A DNA stretch of 6,799 nt from Rhodospirillales bacterium (GTDB taxonomy: Bacteria > Pseudomonadota > Alphaproteobacteria > SMXQ01): NCBI GenBank assembly GCA_024638585.1, contig JAHEKA010000122.1, forward strand, positions 1 through 6,799, in the 5' to 3' direction. Numbering within the stretch: the first letter of the stretch is position 1; every line of letters begins with the position of its first letter. The translations under genes and the position numbers were made by a program. The notes beneath the pieces are model-generated. The model saw only the letters and a list, made by a program, of their open reading frames with translations. It ran no database searches and was not told the origin of the DNA. This document shows positions 6,652 to 6,799 of the stretch, in pieces.

Positions 6652-6745
6652 TAGAAACCGAAGGATTAACCCGGGGCACGGCGGCCCGCCGCCTGCCGAC
6701 AGGGCCCACCGCCCGGCGCGAGATGCGCCCGATTGGGGAAGAGTA

Positions 6746-6799
6746 ATGGCGACGACCGCACCCAAGACCCACAACCAGCCCTCCGACGCCCTACACGGC
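6746..6799 (+). CDS. Start of an unidentified protein, cut by the window end
   Basis: An ATG at 6746 opens 18 codons (MATTAPKTHNQPSDALHG) that run to the last base of the window without a stop. It is preceded by a good purine-rich ribosome site, GGGGAAGAG (6735-6743), and by an upstream region with promoter-like signals, which together suggest a genuine gene start. The visible residues are polar and show neither a signal peptide nor a membrane segment, and I do not recognise the family. The evidence is the start context only. Confidence 0.5.
   Translation, partial: MATTAPKTHNQPSDALHG

Larger units (their letters stand above)
6425..6745. other. Non-coding region after the TRAP operon
   Basis: No supported gene lies in these 321 bases. 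From left to right it holds a GC-rich hairpin candidate after the permease stop, an AT-rich island (6461-6510), a GC-rich middle with a weak inverted repeat (CCGGAACCG 6566-6574 with CGGTCCGG 6588-6595), one promoter-like pair (6624-6651) and a ribosome site for the next reading frame. A 55-codon open frame at 6579-6746 is judged non-coding. Confidence 0.6.

Noticed and set aside
6579..6746. A 55-codon + strand frame whose TAA overlaps the ATG at 6746 (TAATG), suggesting translational coupling
   Set aside because: It has no ribosome site, uses the rare codon TTA three times in 55 codons, has no recognisable sequence and contains the promoter-like pair. The overlap may be chance; conservation in relatives would reopen it.
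6503..6772. An 89-codon - strand frame, and a second one at 6369-6599, in the 3' intergenic region
   Set aside because: Both are Arg/Gly/Pro-rich, lack ribosome sites that I can see, and either run across the apparent start at 6746 or into the end of the permease gene.

Overview
The window reads as GC-rich chromosomal DNA from an aerobic proteobacterium, most likely an alphaproteobacterium of the Rhodospirillales kind. Three things support this: strongly GC-biased third codon positions throughout, a heme A synthase of the Cox15-like (mitochondrial/alphaproteobacterial) type, and a TAXI-type TRAP transporter. The genus is not something I can read from this sequence. All genes I can support lie on the + strand.

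Layout. Positions 1-141 are a gene-poor leader with one possible hairpin. Positions 142-1011 encode formyltetrahydrofolate deformylase (purU), followed 51 bases later by heme A synthase (ctaA, 1063-2133). Positions 2188-3177 hold a protein of the 4,5-dihydroxyphthalate decarboxylase-like family whose frame is cut by one in-frame TAG at 2947-2949; family-like sequence continues after it in the same frame. A 175-base gap with an AT-rich patch and a very strong ribosome binding site leads into a TRAP transporter pair: a TAXI-family periplasmic binding protein (3353-4336) and a fused 4TM/12TM membrane permease (4433-6424). A clear intrinsic-type hairpin and T-run (4360-4396) lies between the two. 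Positions 6425-6745 are non-coding with a striking AT-rich island, and a new reading frame starts at 6746 and runs off the window.

How the genes work together. purU returns formate and free tetrahydrofolate to one-carbon metabolism. ctaA makes heme A for an aa3-type cytochrome oxidase. They are housekeeping genes that may simply share a transcript. The TAXI protein should capture an organic acid in the periplasm and hand it to the fused permease, which imports it using an ion gradient. The broken decarboxylase-like gene beside it suggests, but does not prove, an aromatic or related carboxylate as substrate.

I found no mobile element, CRISPR array, tRNA, rRNA or defence-like cassette, and no convincing novel system. 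The points most worth a second look are the single amber codon in an otherwise intact gene, the terminator inside the TRAP operon, and the AT-rich island at 6461-6510.
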